Source of the DNA: Asticcacaulis sp. UBA2476
GTDB taxonomy: Bacteria > Pseudomonadota > Alphaproteobacteria > Caulobacterales > Caulobacteraceae
Direction: 5' to 3'
Assembly (NCBI GenBank): GCA_002342035.1
Contig: DDPE01000038.1
Span: 1-64,000 of the forward strand
Length of the DNA: 64,000 bases
Shown here: one piece after another, positions 16,380-25,777 of the stretch
Numbering within the stretch: the stretch's first letter is position 1
Layout of the letters: every line of letters starts with the position of its first letter
Position numbers and translations under genes: made by a program
Notes under the pieces: generated by a model
What the model was told of the DNA's origin: nothing
The model's database searches: none
Seen by the model: only the letters and a program-made list of their open reading frames with translations

Positions 16380-16944
16380 CCCTGCCGAATACCACAGCTT
16401 TGAAACGCCGGCGCACCTGTCTGACTGGCTGGCCCAGCACCATGCCACAAAGACAGAACTTTGGGTGCGCATGTACAGAAAGAACAGCGGCACGTCGTCA
16501 GTGAACTGGGAAGACTGCGTGGTCACCGCGCTGGTCTGGGGCTGGATCGACGGCCAGAGGAAATCACTGGATGAGGTGTCGTTCATCCAACGCCTGTCCC
16601 CGCGTCGGCCGAAATCGAACTGGTCACAGAAAAACTGCGACCATGCCGAGCGTCTTATCGCGGAAGGACTTATGCAGCCGTCTGGCCTTGTTCATGTTGA
16701 GGCCGCCAAGCAGGACGGACGCTGGGACAAGGCCTATGCCGGGTCGTCTAACTTTGTCATCCCTGACGATTTTCTGGCGGCGCTGGCGGATAATCCGGCG
16801 GCCAAGGTAGGGTTTGAGGGCTTAAACCGCACCCATCTGTTTGCTATCTATCACCGCCTGCACACCGCCGCCCGTCCTGAAACCTGCCAAAAGCGCATGG
16901 ACGATATCATTGCCAAACTGGCTCGTGGCGAGGGGATATCTTAG
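16372..16944 (+). CDS. YdeI/OmpD-associated family protein
   Basis: Cytoplasmic protein of the YdeI (OmdA) family; its function is poorly defined. The N-terminal part W-L-A-Q-H-H-A-T-K-T-E-L-W-V-R and T-A-L-V-W-G-W-I-D-G-Q-R-K, then the Y-I/S-Q-R-L-S-P-R-R-P-K-S-N-W-S core, are characteristic. The C-terminal W-D-K-A-Y segment is also typical. It overlaps the VOC gene by 8 bp and is presumably co-translated with it. 189 bp of unremarkable spacer follow. Confidence 0.8.
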   Translation: MSSPAEYHSFETPAHLSDWLAQHHATKTELWVRMYRKNSGTSSVNWEDCVVTALVWGWIDGQRKSLDEVSFIQRLSPRRPKSNWSQKNCDHAERLIAEGLMQPSGLVHVEAAKQDGRWDKAYAGSSNFVIPDDFLAALADNPAAKVGFEGLNRTHLFAIYHRLHTAARPETCQKRMDDIIAKLARGEGIS

Positions 16945-17133
16945 ACGGGGATCATACGCTTGACTGAAATGAGTCTTGAAAAGTCGTGATCGGGGCGGCA
17001 GGGCTGTTCACTTTAGCAAAGTTACTCGTCCGCCGGTCACGCAACACGTAACTTCCACCTTGCCTCACTGATAAAAACTCGCCTTAATTCCGCTACATAG
17101 GCGATGCAGTGTGCCGGTGTGGAGGTAGAGTTC

Positions 17134-17904
17134 ATGCGTGCGTTTCCCGTTACCCTTGCGATCCTGATGGCAGCCTTAACCGGCAGCGCCTATGCTGACG
17201 CCAGCGAAGACGTGGTATCTACCGCCCGCACCCTGCCCGCCGCGACGGAAACACAAAGTTCCCCTGCGCCTGAACCCATCTCCGCGCTGGATGCCACAAA
17301 ATCCCAGTTTCTGGCCTCGCTCGATGGCACGGCCCAGATAGAGCGCACCTCAGACGATCCGATTGGCTACCGTGACGGGCCGGTGACGCTGGAAGAAAAC
17401 CCTTATAAGCGCCGCATCCAGACCGAGGTGAGCGTCAGCGTCGGCACCGGCGGTTACCGCAGCGGCTATATCGCCTCACTGATTCCGGTCGGTGAACACG
17501 GCACGCTCGGCATCGCCATTGGCAAGACCGATTATGGCAATAACCGCGTCTATGGCTACGGCTACGATCCGTATGGTTACGGTTATGGTGGTTACAGCCC
17601 GTATGGCTATGACGGGTACGGTTATGACCCGATAGGTTACGATCCGATTGGCTATGGCGGTTATGGCCATGCAGGCTATCGCGGGGGCTATGGCCATCCG
17701 TATGGCTATGCGCGCCGTGGCGGCGAGACCCAGAGCCTGGCGATATCCTACAGCTATGATGCCCGCAAATCCAACCGCAGCCGCGCCGAAGAGGCGTGCG
17801 ATACCGGTTTTTATGATGGTGACCGCCTGATGGAGCCTTTGTGGGTCAGCCGTGTCCGCGCCCCCAGAACCTGTGAAGTCACCACCACGACGACGGTGCC
17901 TTAA
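17134..17904 (+). CDS. Exported Gly/Tyr-rich repeat protein
   Basis: Secreted protein of unknown function. GGAGGTAGAG before ATG 17134 and the signal peptide M-R-A-F-P-V-T-L...A-Y-A-D decide the start. Residues ~130-195 are almost purely Gly, Tyr, Asp and Pro in short repeats (Y-G-Y-D-P-Y-G-Y, Y-D-P-I-G-Y-D-P-I-G-Y-G-G-Y). The flanks (T-E-V-S-V-S-V-G-T-G-G-Y and T-Q-S-L-A-I-S-Y-S-Y-D) look like beta strands of an outer-membrane or surface protein. The tail has two Cys and ends in a Thr run. No family is recognised. Confidence 0.7.
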   Translation: MRAFPVTLAILMAALTGSAYADASEDVVSTARTLPAATETQSSPAPEPISALDATKSQFLASLDGTAQIERTSDDPIGYRDGPVTLEENPYKRRIQTEVSVSVGTGGYRSGYIASLIPVGEHGTLGIAIGKTDYGNNRVYGYGYDPYGYGYGGYSPYGYDGYGYDPIGYDPIGYGGYGHAGYRGGYGHPYGYARRGGETQSLAISYSYDARKSNRSRAEEACDTGFYDGDRLMEPLWVSRVRAPRTCEVTTTTTVP

Positions 17905-17907
17905 GAG

Positions 17908-18056
17908 CCCCCACCACCACATCTCGCCTTCGGCTCGTGCGGTCCCCCTCCCCAGTAAACTGGGGAGGTATAATAAATTCTTATACTCCCCAGGCGTGCC
18001 GGGGGACCGGGCCGCCGGTGCGGGTGGCGCGCCGAAGGCGTGACGGTGGGGGGGCC
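17908..18056. repeat. GC-rich palindromic intergenic repeat
   Basis: Two facing blocks: GCCCCCACCACCAC...CCCCCTCCCCAGTAAACTGG (17908-17965) and its approximate inverse TATACTCCCCAGGCGTGCCG...GACGGTGGGGGGG (17981-18056). The pair can fold into a long hairpin and sits between convergent genes. Confidence 0.65.
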
Positions 18057-18058
18057 TC

Positions 18059-19882
18059 TTACGCGATAAACCCACCGTCGCGGTAGACCTGCTCCAGCAC
18101 CTGAAGCGGCACAGGGCCGTTGACCAGACCGCGATCGTGGAACGCCTTGATGTCAAATTTGGCCCCCTGATGGGCTTTGGACTTTTCGCGCAGTTCAGCC
18201 CATTTGATCTTGCCGACCATATAGCTCAGGGCCTGACCCGGCCAGACGCAATAGCGCTCAACCTCAGTGGTCGCCGCCGATTCCGCATCGCCATTGGTCT
18301 CGACAAAATATTTGATCGCCTGCTCGCGCGTCCAGCGCTTGCTGTGCATACCGGTATCGACCACCAGCCGGATCGCCCGGAACAGGGCTGATTGCAGATA
18401 GCCGATATAGCCAGTCGGGTCGGTGTCATACATGCCCATTTCGGCCGCCACGAGTTCCGTATACAGCGCCCAGCCTTCGGAATAGGCCGAGAACCCACCG
18501 ATCCGGCGCAGCATGGGCAGGCCTTGCGCTTCCATCTGGATCGAAATCTGCATGTGGTGGCCGGGCAAGGCTTCGTGATAGGTCAGGGTCGGCAGTGACC
18601 ACTTCGGCCATTCCTTGGTGTCGCGCAGGTTGATGTAATAGGCGCCGGGGCGTGAACCATCCAGCGTTGGGCGCTGATAATACCCACCTGGTGCCCCCGC
18701 CTCGATTTCTTTGGGTACACGCCTGACGGTGACAGCGGTCTTGGGCAGGGTGCCGAACCATTCCGGCAGCTTGGCCTCAACGGCGCGGATCTGGACGTTC
18801 AGATCTTCCAGCAGCTTTTCTTTGGCGGCATCGGTATTGTCATAAAGGTATTTGGGGTCGTCGCCCAAAGCCTTCATGCGCTCAGCCACCGTGCCCTTGG
18901 TCATGCCGAGCGCCTTAAAGCGCGTGTCAGCCTCAGCGGTCAGTTCGGCGACCATATCCAGACCGATCTTGTGAATCTCATCGGGCGTCAGGGTCGTGGT
19001 CGTACCGGCCCGTGCGGCAAAAGTGTAATAAGCCTCACCATCCGGCAAACGCCACACGCCAGCATCATGCACCGCCTGCGGACGCACGGCCTTGACGGCG
19101 GCCATTTGCGCGTCCAGCGCCTTGGCGATTGCGCCATCGACGCGTTTGGCCGCCTCACCGGCCCAGTCACCGGCAATGCCCTTGGCCGCGGTCTTGGTAG
19201 CCAAAGTTTTGGCCATGGAACTGTCCGCACCTTTAATGGCGCGGATCGCTTCCATCTGACCCAACGCCCGATCGAGCGCAAAGTCAGGCGGGATAATGCC
19301 TTTGGCGACATCGGATTTAAAGCGCTCGGTTTCCTGCGCGATCACCACCGCAAAGCCGTCCATGCGGCTCAGGAAGGCTTCCGCGTCGGCCTTGGTCTCA
19401 ATGGTGTGCTGGTTGTTGAGGAAATCCGGCACCGACCGATAGGAGCCGGTTAACTGGCTGAGCACATAGGGCTGACCGCTGCCCCAGCTTCCAAATTTGA
19501 ACTTATCATAGCCGGATTTCTGGTTCTCACCGCTCCACAGAACCGTGTCGTAATTGATGCGGTCCATGCCCGACAGCTTGGAACGGTCAATGGCTTTCAG
19601 CGATTTGATATACTTATCATTGCGCGCCACATCGCGGACTTCTTCGGCCTCGGAGGCGTCGCCCAGCTTATATTTCAAGGCCGCACGATCACCTTTGTCG
19701 AGACCCAAGGAGGTCGCCAAAGTCGGAGAATTATCGACCGCTTCGTTGAAGATGCCATCAAACAGATCATTAAGCGCCTTGACCGTCGCCGGATCGGAGG
19801 CGCTTTCCGCCCCGACCTTTAACGGCAGGGCCGCCGCCCCCAGAACCGCGCCCGCACCGGTGAGTAATTGCCGTCTGTCCAT
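18059..19882 (-). CDS. Tat-exported DUF885 family protein (copy 1)
   Basis: Putative zinc-dependent peptidase-like protein of family DUF885; no reaction is established. ATG 19882 has AGCGGGAG upstream and opens a twin-arginine-like signal (M-D-R-R-Q-L-L-T-G-A-G). The catalytic-looking motif Y-H-E-A-L-P-G-H-H-M-Q (HExxxGHH) lies near residue 440. The downstream helices S-E-G-W-A-L-Y-T-E-L and V-V-D-T-G-M-H are also conserved. At about 607 residues it is full length. The neighbouring gene is a paralogue in the same orientation 68 bp upstream, so this is a tandem duplication. Confidence 0.88.
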   Translation of the reverse strand: MDRRQLLTGAGAVLGAAALPLKVGAESASDPATVKALNDLFDGIFNEAVDNSPTLATSLGLDKGDRAALKYKLGDASEAEEVRDVARNDKYIKSLKAIDRSKLSGMDRINYDTVLWSGENQKSGYDKFKFGSWGSGQPYVLSQLTGSYRSVPDFLNNQHTIETKADAEAFLSRMDGFAVVIAQETERFKSDVAKGIIPPDFALDRALGQMEAIRAIKGADSSMAKTLATKTAAKGIAGDWAGEAAKRVDGAIAKALDAQMAAVKAVRPQAVHDAGVWRLPDGEAYYTFAARAGTTTTLTPDEIHKIGLDMVAELTAEADTRFKALGMTKGTVAERMKALGDDPKYLYDNTDAAKEKLLEDLNVQIRAVEAKLPEWFGTLPKTAVTVRRVPKEIEAGAPGGYYQRPTLDGSRPGAYYINLRDTKEWPKWSLPTLTYHEALPGHHMQISIQMEAQGLPMLRRIGGFSAYSEGWALYTELVAAEMGMYDTDPTGYIGYLQSALFRAIRLVVDTGMHSKRWTREQAIKYFVETNGDAESAATTEVERYCVWPGQALSYMVGKIKWAELREKSKAHQGAKFDIKAFHDRGLVNGPVPLQVLEQVYRDGGFIA

Positions 19883-19950
19883 GGTCATCTCCCGCTATCT
19901 ACCTTCCGTGAAAAAGTATTTTGGCTTTAGCCAAAAACTTTGTTCACGAG

Positions 19951-21756
19951 TTATATGAGTCCCTTATCCTTATAGACCTGCTCCAGCACGGCCAGAGGCA
20001 CGGCACCGGCGAGCAGGCCCGTATCATGGAAGGTCTTGATGTCGAACTTGGCGCCTTGCTTGGCCTGCATTTTGGCGCGCAGCTCCAGCCACTTGATCTT
20101 GCCGACCATGTAACCCAGCGCCTGCCCCGGCCAGACGGCGTAGCGTTCAATCTCCGTCTCGTTCGGGTCACCCAGATTGGTGTCCATAAAGGCCATGGCC
20201 TGTTCCCGCGTCCAGCGCTTTTCGTGCATGCCGGTATCGACCACCAGACGGCAGGCGCGGAACAGGGCGTCATGCAGATAACCGATCCGGCCATAAGGGT
20301 CGGTTGCGTACATGCCCATGTCGTTGGCCGCGACCTCTTCGGAATAGAGCGCCCAACCTTCGATATAGGCGTTAAAGCCTGAAATCTGGCGCAGCATCGG
20401 CAGGTTCTTGTTCTCCTGCTGGATCGAAATCTGCATGTGGTGACCCGGCACCGCCTCGTGATAGGTCAGGGTCGGCAGGGTCCAGCTTGGCACCTCGGCC
20501 GTATCGCGCAGATTGATGTAATAGGCCCCCGGACGCGAACCATCCAGCGACGCCGGCCAGTAATAGCCACCGGGCGCCCCAAGCTCCGTCGCCACCGGCA
20601 CACGGCGCACCGTCACCGGCGATTTGGCATAGACCCCGAAATAGTCAGGGATCTTGGCCTCAACGACCTTAATTTGCGCGTTCAGGTCGTCCAGCAGCTT
20701 TTGCTTACCGGCATCCGTGTTGGGATAGATAAACTTCGGGTCCTTGGCCATGGCTTTCAGGCGCTCACCCGTCGTGCCCCCAGTCATGCCGAGCGGGCGC
20801 ATAATCCGGTCAATTTCAGCGTTGATTTCCTTGACCTTATCCAGCCCGATCTTATGGATTTCATCCGGCGTCATGTCGGTCGAAGTGCCGCTGCGGGCGC
20901 CAAAGACGTAATAGGCCTCACCGTTTGGAATATGCCATACGCCCGCATCATGGGTCGCCTTGGGCAGGGTCGCCTCAAGCGCCGCGATCTGGCGATCCAG
21001 AGCCGCCACGACCTCGGTTTCATAGGCCTTGGTGGCCGCCGTTTGCCAGTCACCGGCAATGGCTTTTTCCTTGGTACGGCGGGTGATCGAGGTCACCAGC
21101 GTCGAATCGGCGGCCTTGGTGTCGCGCTGGCCTTTCAGTTGCGTGATCGCCTTTTGCAGAGCGAAATCCGGGGCAATCACGCCCTTGGCGACATCGGCTT
21201 TAAAGCGCGCGGTTTCCTGATCGAGCAGGGTCGCATAGCCGCTCAGGCGCGACATATAGGCGTCGGCATCGGCCTTGGTTTCAATGCTGTGCTGGCTGTC
21301 AAGGAAATCCGGCAGGCTCTGATAGCTGCCGGTCAGTTGGGTGATGGCATAGGGGGCCGGATAACCGGGCGCACCAAAATCGAACGCTTTATAGCCGCTC
21401 AGCGTGTTGGAATAGTCCCACAGAACCGTGTCGTAATTGATCCGGTCCATGCCGGTAAGCTTAGAGCGATCAACCTTTTTGATAGCCGCGATCGACTTTT
21501 CAAGGAAGGCCTGGCCCCGGGCGCGCTCAGCGGGCGTTGACGGATCAAGCTTGGCCTTTAGCGGTGCCAGTTCACCCTTATCGAGGCCCAGCCCCGTCGC
21601 CGTCATTGGCGAATTGGCGACCAGTTCCTTGAAGATGGATTCAAATGTCGCATTAAGTTGAGCCGCCGGGGTTGTGGCAGACTGTGCTGCGCCCCCCAGA
21701 GCTGTCGCCCCCACCAAAGCCCCTGCCCCCATCAGTACCGAACGCCGATCGACCAT
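19951..21756 (-). CDS. Tat-exported DUF885 family protein (copy 2)
   Basis: Paralogue of the next gene downstream, with the same order of motifs: V-D-R-R-S-V-L-M-G-A-G signal, Y-H-E-A-V-P-G-H-H-M-Q near residue 440, Y-I-E-G-W-A-L-Y-S-E and V-V-D-T-G-M-H. GGAG at correct spacing favours ATG 21756 over the GTG three codons earlier. About 601 residues. The two copies differ enough along their length to suggest an old duplication and possibly different substrates. Confidence 0.88.
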   Translation of the reverse strand: MVDRRSVLMGAGALVGATALGGAAQSATTPAAQLNATFESIFKELVANSPMTATGLGLDKGELAPLKAKLDPSTPAERARGQAFLEKSIAAIKKVDRSKLTGMDRINYDTVLWDYSNTLSGYKAFDFGAPGYPAPYAITQLTGSYQSLPDFLDSQHSIETKADADAYMSRLSGYATLLDQETARFKADVAKGVIAPDFALQKAITQLKGQRDTKAADSTLVTSITRRTKEKAIAGDWQTAATKAYETEVVAALDRQIAALEATLPKATHDAGVWHIPNGEAYYVFGARSGTSTDMTPDEIHKIGLDKVKEINAEIDRIMRPLGMTGGTTGERLKAMAKDPKFIYPNTDAGKQKLLDDLNAQIKVVEAKIPDYFGVYAKSPVTVRRVPVATELGAPGGYYWPASLDGSRPGAYYINLRDTAEVPSWTLPTLTYHEAVPGHHMQISIQQENKNLPMLRQISGFNAYIEGWALYSEEVAANDMGMYATDPYGRIGYLHDALFRACRLVVDTGMHEKRWTREQAMAFMDTNLGDPNETEIERYAVWPGQALGYMVGKIKWLELRAKMQAKQGAKFDIKTFHDTGLLAGAVPLAVLEQVYKDKGLI

Positions 21757-21869
21757 GTCACTCACTCCGTCATTAATCTGTTGCGGGGGAGCCTATGACC
21801 ATGTGTTTACATTCGCAACGGTTTTGCGACGGGCCAAGATGAAATTGTCGTAATGTTTAACCGGCGCAT

Positions 21870-21905
21870 AAAAAAGCCGCCGCCCTGATCAAACAGAGCG
21901 GCGGT
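21870..21905 (-). terminator. Intrinsic terminator of the large TonB receptor gene
   Basis: On the minus strand ACCGCCGC pairs with GCGGCGGC and runs into TTTTTT. It lies about 65 bp past the receptor stop, so the DUF885 genes downstream need their own promoter. Confidence 0.8.
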
Positions 21906-21967
21906 AAAGTCATGGCACCAGGAGGACTAGTCTTGGAACCAATCTCGGGGAGGAGATTTAGGGTTGG

Positions 21968-24900
21968 TTAGCGCTTAATTGTCATGCCGACGAAGAAGCG
22001 CCGGCCAGAATAACCGGTATTGATCAGGCGGATATCGCCCGCCCAAGTCGACTCGTCCTCTTCGGTCAGGTTCTTACCTTCCGCAAAGAATGACAGGCCT
22101 TCCGGACCCGGCTTCCAGGTGATCTTACCGTCCAGATAGCCGGTTGGGTCCTTAAAGATCGGGTTGAGCGAAACATCCGCCGCCGTCACCAGATATTCAG
22201 AGCGATAGTTATAGGCCAGACGGGCATTGATCGGACCCTTATCGTACCAGAAGGTCAGGTTATAGCTGTCAGACGACAGGCCCGGATAGGGCAATTCAGA
22301 ACCATCAAGCTGGCTGTAGACGCCAACATCCTTGGCTTCCTGATAGGTGTAGTTGGCATCGGCGCCAAAGCCCGACAGCCAGCCCGGCAGGAATGTGAAG
22401 GCCGTTTTCGCCGTCAGTTCAAGGCCCGAAATCTTGGCCCCTGAACCGTTGACATAGGTGTTGTAATCGTAAATCACGCCATCACCGAACACATCCGTAG
22501 GCCCAAGGCTGGTGCGCGAGGAGATGTAGAACGAGCGGATATTCTTATGGAAGAAGCCAGCCGAAAGCTGAGTATCGCGGTTCGGATACCACTCGAACGA
22601 CAGGTCGAACTGATCGGCACGATAAGGCTTCAGGCCCGGATTACCGGCATTACAGCTATCGAGCGCCCCCGGATCGCTAACGTCATTAGAATAGTTGATG
22701 GTGCAGTCGATGCTCGGTTGCAGGAAGTTGACCAAGGGCCGCGCCATCAGCTTGGCGAAACCGGCGCGCACGCTCAGCTCATTGTCGATCAGCCAGGTAT
22801 TGATGTTAAAGCTCGGCAACCAGACCGTATAGTCCTTGGTCATAGAGGTCAGGGTGTTGGACACTATGCCAGTGGTAGCGGTGCCATTAACGTCGCGGGT
22901 TTCGCGGCGGGTGTTCTGGCCTGTGGCTGTGGTTTCGGTGTGGACGCGGCGAACGCCGAAGTTACCGTCAACTTCATAACCAAAAGCCGGGAAGGCATAG
23001 TCAAAACGGACGTACTGGGCGTCGGTCTTTTCCTGAATGTTGTATGGGATCTGGTCGTAAGGCTTACCGTCGCTGCCAGTGGTCGTATAGAGGTTATCCA
23101 GATTGAAATGCGACGTATCCAGATACTGAGCCACGCCGTTAAAGGTCGGGTAGAGCCAGTCTGTCGGCAGACCACCGCCGCCATAATAGAACGAAGACGG
23201 CAGCGGCGTCATAGCGCCCGCAAAAATCTGGTTCGAGAAGCCGCGTGACCAGGTTTCGGTGGTGTTCCAGAAGTTGGTTTCATACGGATTGCCGTACACA
23301 GCTTCGGTCTGATCGGCGGTGGCTCCGTTAGACACCAGCGCTGTGGAATTGACCGAGTTGGCGTAGATCACGGTATTGTCGAGCACGCTGCCCAGATTTG
23401 CCCCGGCATCAACGATAAAGCCGCCGTAACCATAGCCCGACGTTGTGGCGTCGGTCATGCGGCCACCAAACTTAACGGCTTTCAGGAACGGCAGGTCAGC
23501 GCGATATTCGAAATCGAGCTTATACTGATCTTCGCTGTTTGCCGATTGCGACGGACGATACTGAATCTGCCACTGGCTGACCGCGCTGGCATCAGACGGG
23601 CTGTAGCCATCAGCAAACGTAAAGATGGGCGCAGAACCGTTAGGGTCGATAGTGACCTTCAGGCCCGGCGTGTTGTAACTCACGCTGACATTGTTGGTTT
23701 CGCTCAGGGTCTCGGTTTCGCCATTGCCGCCCTGGAACTTCACCGTCCAGCGCTCACCATTGTAGTTGAAACCGTAAGAGACGTATTCCGAGCTCGACTC
23801 GTACTGGAAATCGCGCGAGGAAACGCTAAAGGCATTGTTGCCGCCGCGACCCGTCGTCCCAAGGCAGTTACCGACGACATATTCAGTGACGTTGTGGTTT
23901 TCATCAACCACCACACCCGGTACGGCCCCAGCATTGGCGACGGTTACGTTACAGGCCGAACCATAGTTCAAACGGTTCAGAGCCGTGAAATCTGTGCCAT
24001 AGTTGATGTCGTTAAGCACCTGAGTACGCTTGTTCTTCTGATAGGTGACAAAGGCATCCATCTGATCATTGAACTTATATTGCGCCGTAAACTCACCCGA
24101 AGAGCGGTTATCATCACGGGTCCAGACCCGGTAGCGCGGCACGCGCGGCTGATAATCATACCACTGGCTTTCGCACGCTGTGCGGGCCTGAGTGGCGGTC
24201 AGGGTACCAACGGCGGCGATGCTGGCGCAGCTTGCCTCAGTTTGGAAGCCAGAGATGTAGTCACTGACGTCGTTGCCGTAGGTCTGGTTGAAATAGCTGA
24301 CCGTCTTTTCGTCGGAATTATCGAAATCCGCCAGGCGCGCCCACGAATGGTCGTCATAATAGTCGCCGCGGGTGACGACCTTATCAAAGTTGAGACTGCC
24401 CATCAGGCCAAGCTTGCCATCAAACAACTGGGTCGCGCCAAACAAGCTGGTGCGCGGCTTCCAGCCATCCATGGTATCCAGATTTTGCGCTGACGCCGTG
24501 ATCGAGAAAGTCGGCTTTTTGAAATCCAGTGGCTTACGGGTCTGGACGCTGACCGTACCACCGATGCCGCCTTCGGTCATATCAGCCGTGAAGCCCTTGA
24601 ACACGTCGATCGACTTGACCATTTCCGACGGCAGTTCGCGGAAGTCGTTGGAACGGCCACCGCCGCCATAGACGTTAAGGTTGCCCGCCGTCGACAGCAC
24701 GCTCATGCCGTTGATTTCGATGCGGTTCAGGTCGGGCTCAACGCCGCGGATCGAGACGGCACTGCCCTCGCCCATATCACGCGACAACTGCACGCCCGTA
24801 ACACGGCCCAGCGCTTCACCGACGTTTTTGTCGGGAAACTGACCGATATCTTCGGCGACGATCGAATCCGACACCGTGCCCGCGCGCTTCTTACGGTTCA

Positions 24901-25111
24901 TAGCCGACTGAAGGCTGGAGCGCGTGCCGACAACGACGACTTCCTGCACCTGATCGTCAACCGCTTCCGATATGGTCTGCGCGGCCGGGGCAGCCTCCTG
25001 AGCCATGGCGACGCCGGAAGCCGACATGACGGCCACCGCGACCATGGCGGTGCTCAGGTTCAGGCTGCGGCGCAGACGCGCGCCAAATGTGTGCGTGATA
25101 CGGGAAGTCAT
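21968..25111 (-). CDS. Large TonB-dependent receptor (OmpA/oar-like carbohydrate class)
   Basis: Outer-membrane importer of about 1047 residues, the size class often used for oligosaccharides in this order. ATG 25111 follows AGGAG and starts a long signal peptide (to V-A-M-A-Q). A TonB-box-like Q-E-V-V-V-V-G-T-R precedes the plug, which contains D-K-N-V-G-E-A-L-G-R-V-T-G-V-Q-L-S-R-D and S-I-R-G-V-E-P-D-L-N-R. The barrel ends R-R-F-F-V-G-M-T-I-K-R. No substrate can be read from the sequence. The long AT-rich region upstream suggests complex regulation. Confidence 0.9.
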   Translation of the reverse strand: MTSRITHTFGARLRRSLNLSTAMVAVAVMSASGVAMAQEAAPAAQTISEAVDDQVQEVVVVGTRSSLQSAMNRKKRAGTVSDSIVAEDIGQFPDKNVGEALGRVTGVQLSRDMGEGSAVSIRGVEPDLNRIEINGMSVLSTAGNLNVYGGGGRSNDFRELPSEMVKSIDVFKGFTADMTEGGIGGTVSVQTRKPLDFKKPTFSITASAQNLDTMDGWKPRTSLFGATQLFDGKLGLMGSLNFDKVVTRGDYYDDHSWARLADFDNSDEKTVSYFNQTYGNDVSDYISGFQTEASCASIAAVGTLTATQARTACESQWYDYQPRVPRYRVWTRDDNRSSGEFTAQYKFNDQMDAFVTYQKNKRTQVLNDINYGTDFTALNRLNYGSACNVTVANAGAVPGVVVDENHNVTEYVVGNCLGTTGRGGNNAFSVSSRDFQYESSSEYVSYGFNYNGERWTVKFQGGNGETETLSETNNVSVSYNTPGLKVTIDPNGSAPIFTFADGYSPSDASAVSQWQIQYRPSQSANSEDQYKLDFEYRADLPFLKAVKFGGRMTDATTSGYGYGGFIVDAGANLGSVLDNTVIYANSVNSTALVSNGATADQTEAVYGNPYETNFWNTTETWSRGFSNQIFAGAMTPLPSSFYYGGGGLPTDWLYPTFNGVAQYLDTSHFNLDNLYTTTGSDGKPYDQIPYNIQEKTDAQYVRFDYAFPAFGYEVDGNFGVRRVHTETTATGQNTRRETRDVNGTATTGIVSNTLTSMTKDYTVWLPSFNINTWLIDNELSVRAGFAKLMARPLVNFLQPSIDCTINYSNDVSDPGALDSCNAGNPGLKPYRADQFDLSFEWYPNRDTQLSAGFFHKNIRSFYISSRTSLGPTDVFGDGVIYDYNTYVNGSGAKISGLELTAKTAFTFLPGWLSGFGADANYTYQEAKDVGVYSQLDGSELPYPGLSSDSYNLTFWYDKGPINARLAYNYRSEYLVTAADVSLNPIFKDPTGYLDGKITWKPGPEGLSFFAEGKNLTEEDESTWAGDIRLINTGYSGRRFFVGMTIKR

Positions 25112-25289
25112 AGCTATTGCGGGCTCCTGGCGTAGTGGTGTTGCCGACGCGTTTATCGCGCCGATCTGGTGCTTTAAGACTGACCCGGAAGCGTGCCAGA
25201 GCGCCCAAACCGCGCCCTCAACCCCATCGCCCGACATGCCGTCCGTTGAGGACACCATGGCCGAACCTTCTCCCGTGCATGATCTTTTG

Positions 25290-25672
25290 TGATCGTTTTA
25301 TCAATCTTATCTCATTCCATCATTAACAATCAATTACGAGCAGTCAAGCTGTTTTGACAAAATTGTAAATACTTAGGTCAATTTTGACATAACAAAGATA
25401 TCAAATTTTAAGCACATAACAACACAGACACACAATCGCCATATTTTAGCCACCACAATTACTAACATTACACATAAACAATACTGAAAAATGTATCCAA
25501 TATTTGCGTCAAAATCCAAACAAAATTGAAACATAGCGCAATCAATACTAATTCTTACGACAATATAAGCTTTCAATTTTACTTATAAAAATCATGATAG
25601 ATTATTATTTTTTATTATTGAACAGAAAATTACCTGTGAAATCATAAAGTCAACTTCAATCACGCCGACAAA
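25290..25672. other. AT-rich gene-free region upstream of the TonB receptor
   Basis: The stretch 25112-25777 has no credible gene. From about 25290 to 25672 base composition drops to roughly 30% GC while both neighbours are GC-rich. It contains an inverted AAATTG/CAATTT pair with two TTTTGACA direct repeats (25371-25390) and scattered A/T tracts. A regulatory region or a target of xenogeneic silencing are both possible. Confidence 0.6.
25319..25347 (-). promoter_or_regulatory. Candidate sigma-70-type promoter for the TonB receptor
   Basis: Minus-strand TTGACT (25342-25347) and AATGAT (25319-25324) are separated by 17 bp, about 210 bp upstream of the receptor start. The match is moderate and untested. 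Confidence 0.3.
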
Positions 25673-25777
25673 ATAGTGTCAGCCGCAACTACACCCCCGA
25701 CCCCGCGAAATCAGGGTCGCTGCAATATCTTTCAATTGTGTCCGCTAAAATTCGCCCAGAACGCCTTTAGGCGACAA

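Noticed and set aside
20437..21540. Long plus-strand open frame of about 367 codons
   Set aside because: It is antisense to the DUF885 gene, is rich in Arg/His/Gly in the way of shadow frames, and has no ribosome site or family motif.
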